A DNA stretch of 64,000 nucleotides from positions 1-64,000 of the forward strand of contig JACCTC010000081.1 in assembly GCA_013812655.1 (NCBI GenBank). Direction: 5' to 3'. The notes under the pieces were generated by a model, which saw only the letters and a program-made list of their open reading frames with translations, ran no database searches and was not told where the DNA came from. The position numbers and the translations under genes are program-made. The DNA is from Deltaproteobacteria bacterium (lineage in GTDB: Bacteria; Myxococcota_A; Polyangia; Haliangiales; Haliangiaceae). Positions 63,082 through 64,000 of this stretch are shown piece by piece (position 1 is the stretch's first letter; each line of letters opens with the position of its first letter).

Positions 63082-63831
63082 GTGGCACCTCCTCCGCCGG
63101 GCCCGACGCTGGGCGCGCTCCTCGACATGATGCGTGCTGCCGGGGATCACGGGATCGATCGGAGCGCGTACAGCCTCGGCGACTACAGCGCGACCGCGCT
63201 CCTCGTCCGCGAGGGGCAGACGTTTCGCCTGTTCGCGCTCCACGGAGGCGTGCTGGGTGTCTCTCCGGAATGCGACCGCGCACCCGACGTGGGGGAGCTC
63301 CTGTTCGAGGCAACCAGCGTCGACGACCTCGTCGGCAGACTCCTCGACGCGTGGACTCCGCGCTTCGGCAAGCTCCTCGCCGCGAACGAGCGGCTCTACG
63401 CCCGCATCACCGGCGTCGACCGCGCGCCTCTTCTACAAGCGCTCCGCAAGGCCCATCACGACGGCGTGTCCTTGGCCGATGCCGCTAAGCTCGTCAATGG
63501 AGCGTTCGCACTCGACGCGTCGCATGCACGAACGGTCGCGAGCGTGACGCGCGAGCTGGGAGCAACCGTGGTCTGGGTTTGCAAGCGCGTGCAGATTCGT
63601 TATGAGGTCGTGATCACCGCGCTGGGCAAGGACGGCGTGACGTCGGCGCTGATCAACAACGTGGCGAGTCGCGCACGTGTCTCGAGCGCCGTCATCGGAG
63701 AGAGGTTGCGCGGTCCACTGCCGATCATGCTTCCGGCGAAGGACGAGACAATCGGCGCGGCGATTCGCCAGAGCGTGGTCAGCCACGGAGCGCAGGCGGA
63801 GCTCCGCGAGCACGTCATCGAAGCCCCGTGA
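63082..63831 (+). CDS. Unknown protein with possible tandem L7/L12-C-like domains
   Basis: 249 residues from GTG 63082, which has CATGCT 6 nt upstream; the ORF from 62896 to 63081 lacks protein-like character. After an N-terminal domain (about 1-105), residues about 115-165 (LLQALRKAHHDGVSLADAAK, LVNGAFALD, then VTRELGATVVWV) follow the helix-helix-strand pattern of ribosomal L7/L12 C-terminal domains. Residues about 175-245 repeat it (VVITALGKDGVTSALINNVA, then AIRQSVVSHGAQAELREH). The resemblance is by eye and weak. Function unknown. Confidence 0.5.
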   Translation: MAPPPPGPTLGALLDMMRAAGDHGIDRSAYSLGDYSATALLVREGQTFRLFALHGGVLGVSPECDRAPDVGELLFEATSVDDLVGRLLDAWTPRFGKLLAANERLYARITGVDRAPLLQALRKAHHDGVSLADAAKLVNGAFALDASHARTVASVTRELGATVVWVCKRVQIRYEVVITALGKDGVTSALINNVASRARVSSAVIGERLRGPLPIMLPAKDETIGAAIRQSVVSHGAQAELREHVIEAP

Positions 63832-64000
63832 TCGGACGCGACAGTTGGTCGTGGCCGCGAGCGATCAGCTGGCGCGGTCTGAACCTCGGCGTCACGCCGG
63901 TCAGCCGTGGCAGTCACGACGCCTGCGCCGCTGGCACACCTCACGACAACGTCGTCTTGACCGCCGGCGCGGAGCGCGCTACTTCATCGTTCGTCGACGG
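63832..64000. other. Window end, no gene assigned
   Basis: 169 bases. No frame here can be called with confidence; a gene entering from the right edge cannot be excluded. Confidence 0.3.

Overview
The window is very GC-rich chromosomal DNA, densely packed with genes on both strands and free of rRNA, tRNA, CRISPR or insertion-sequence signatures. Gene content points to a myxobacterium of the Polyangia/Haliangium-Kofleriaceae type (Myxococcota). The signs are a Ser/Thr kinase fused to an nSTAND NTPase and a formylglycine-generating-enzyme-like tail, an ADYC-domain lipoprotein, a TIGR02996-type protein, a DUF4331 protein, very many lipoproteins, and a hybrid chemosensory cluster. The lineage is inferred from family content only.

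Layout. 1-3.4 kb: end of a flippase-like membrane protein, a small exported protein, L-threonine aldolase and a TPR lipoprotein. 3.4-8.7 kb: an Mla/Mce-type lipid ABC transporter with two ATPases and two permeases on the plus strand, converging on two MCE substrate-binding proteins on the minus strand. 8.8-10.6 kb: a zinc-ribbon, repeat-rich eight-TM protein. 10.7-13.6 kb: a three-gene sarcosine-oxidase/opine-oxidase-like amine oxidoreductase. 13.6-22.9 kb: a complete chemosensory operon (CheW, MCP, CheR-STAS, CheA-REC, three-REC adenylate cyclase, CheB). 23-26.3 kb: proC, a DUF167 protein, a Kelch-like lipoprotein and OsmC. 26.3-31.7 kb (minus): a GT-C membrane protein, an unknown large lipoprotein, a peroxiredoxin-glutaredoxin fusion and two small Cys proteins. 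31.9-33.4 kb: a Ser/Thr kinase.

33.4-41.5 kb is the most unusual block. Two paralogous exported lipoproteins carry a protein-kinase-like motif set (a beta-strand Lys, an HxDxKxxN loop and DFG). One is translationally coupled to an Omp85-like barrel, the other to an exported metallophosphatase, and the two units are divergent. 41.6-46.8 kb: small lipoproteins, then two unknown proteins plus a tandem AAA+ ATPase of the kind found with extracellular contractile injection systems, without any structural injection genes. 47-52.9 kb (minus): DUF4331 and lipoproteins, a frameshifted DUF4142-like gene and a discoidin-domain lipoprotein. 53.2-55.4 kb: an acyl-ACP-desaturase-like diiron protein and an M23 peptidase. 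55.4-62 kb (minus): a hypothetical protein, a frameshifted TIGR02996-type gene, a response regulator with a hybrid histidine kinase and an ADYC lipoprotein, and the large kinase. 62.2-63.8 kb: a truncated esterase-like lipoprotein and a protein of possible L7/L12-like domains.

Two themes run through the window. First, at least fourteen starts lack a Shine-Dalgarno and instead have a TANNNT-like hexamer 5-7 nt upstream, the geometry expected for leaderless mRNAs; a smaller class has clear AGGAGG-like sites. Second, several genes are eroded: two single-base frameshifts, one apparent in-frame internal deletion and one truncated hydrolase, mostly between 50 and 63 kb.
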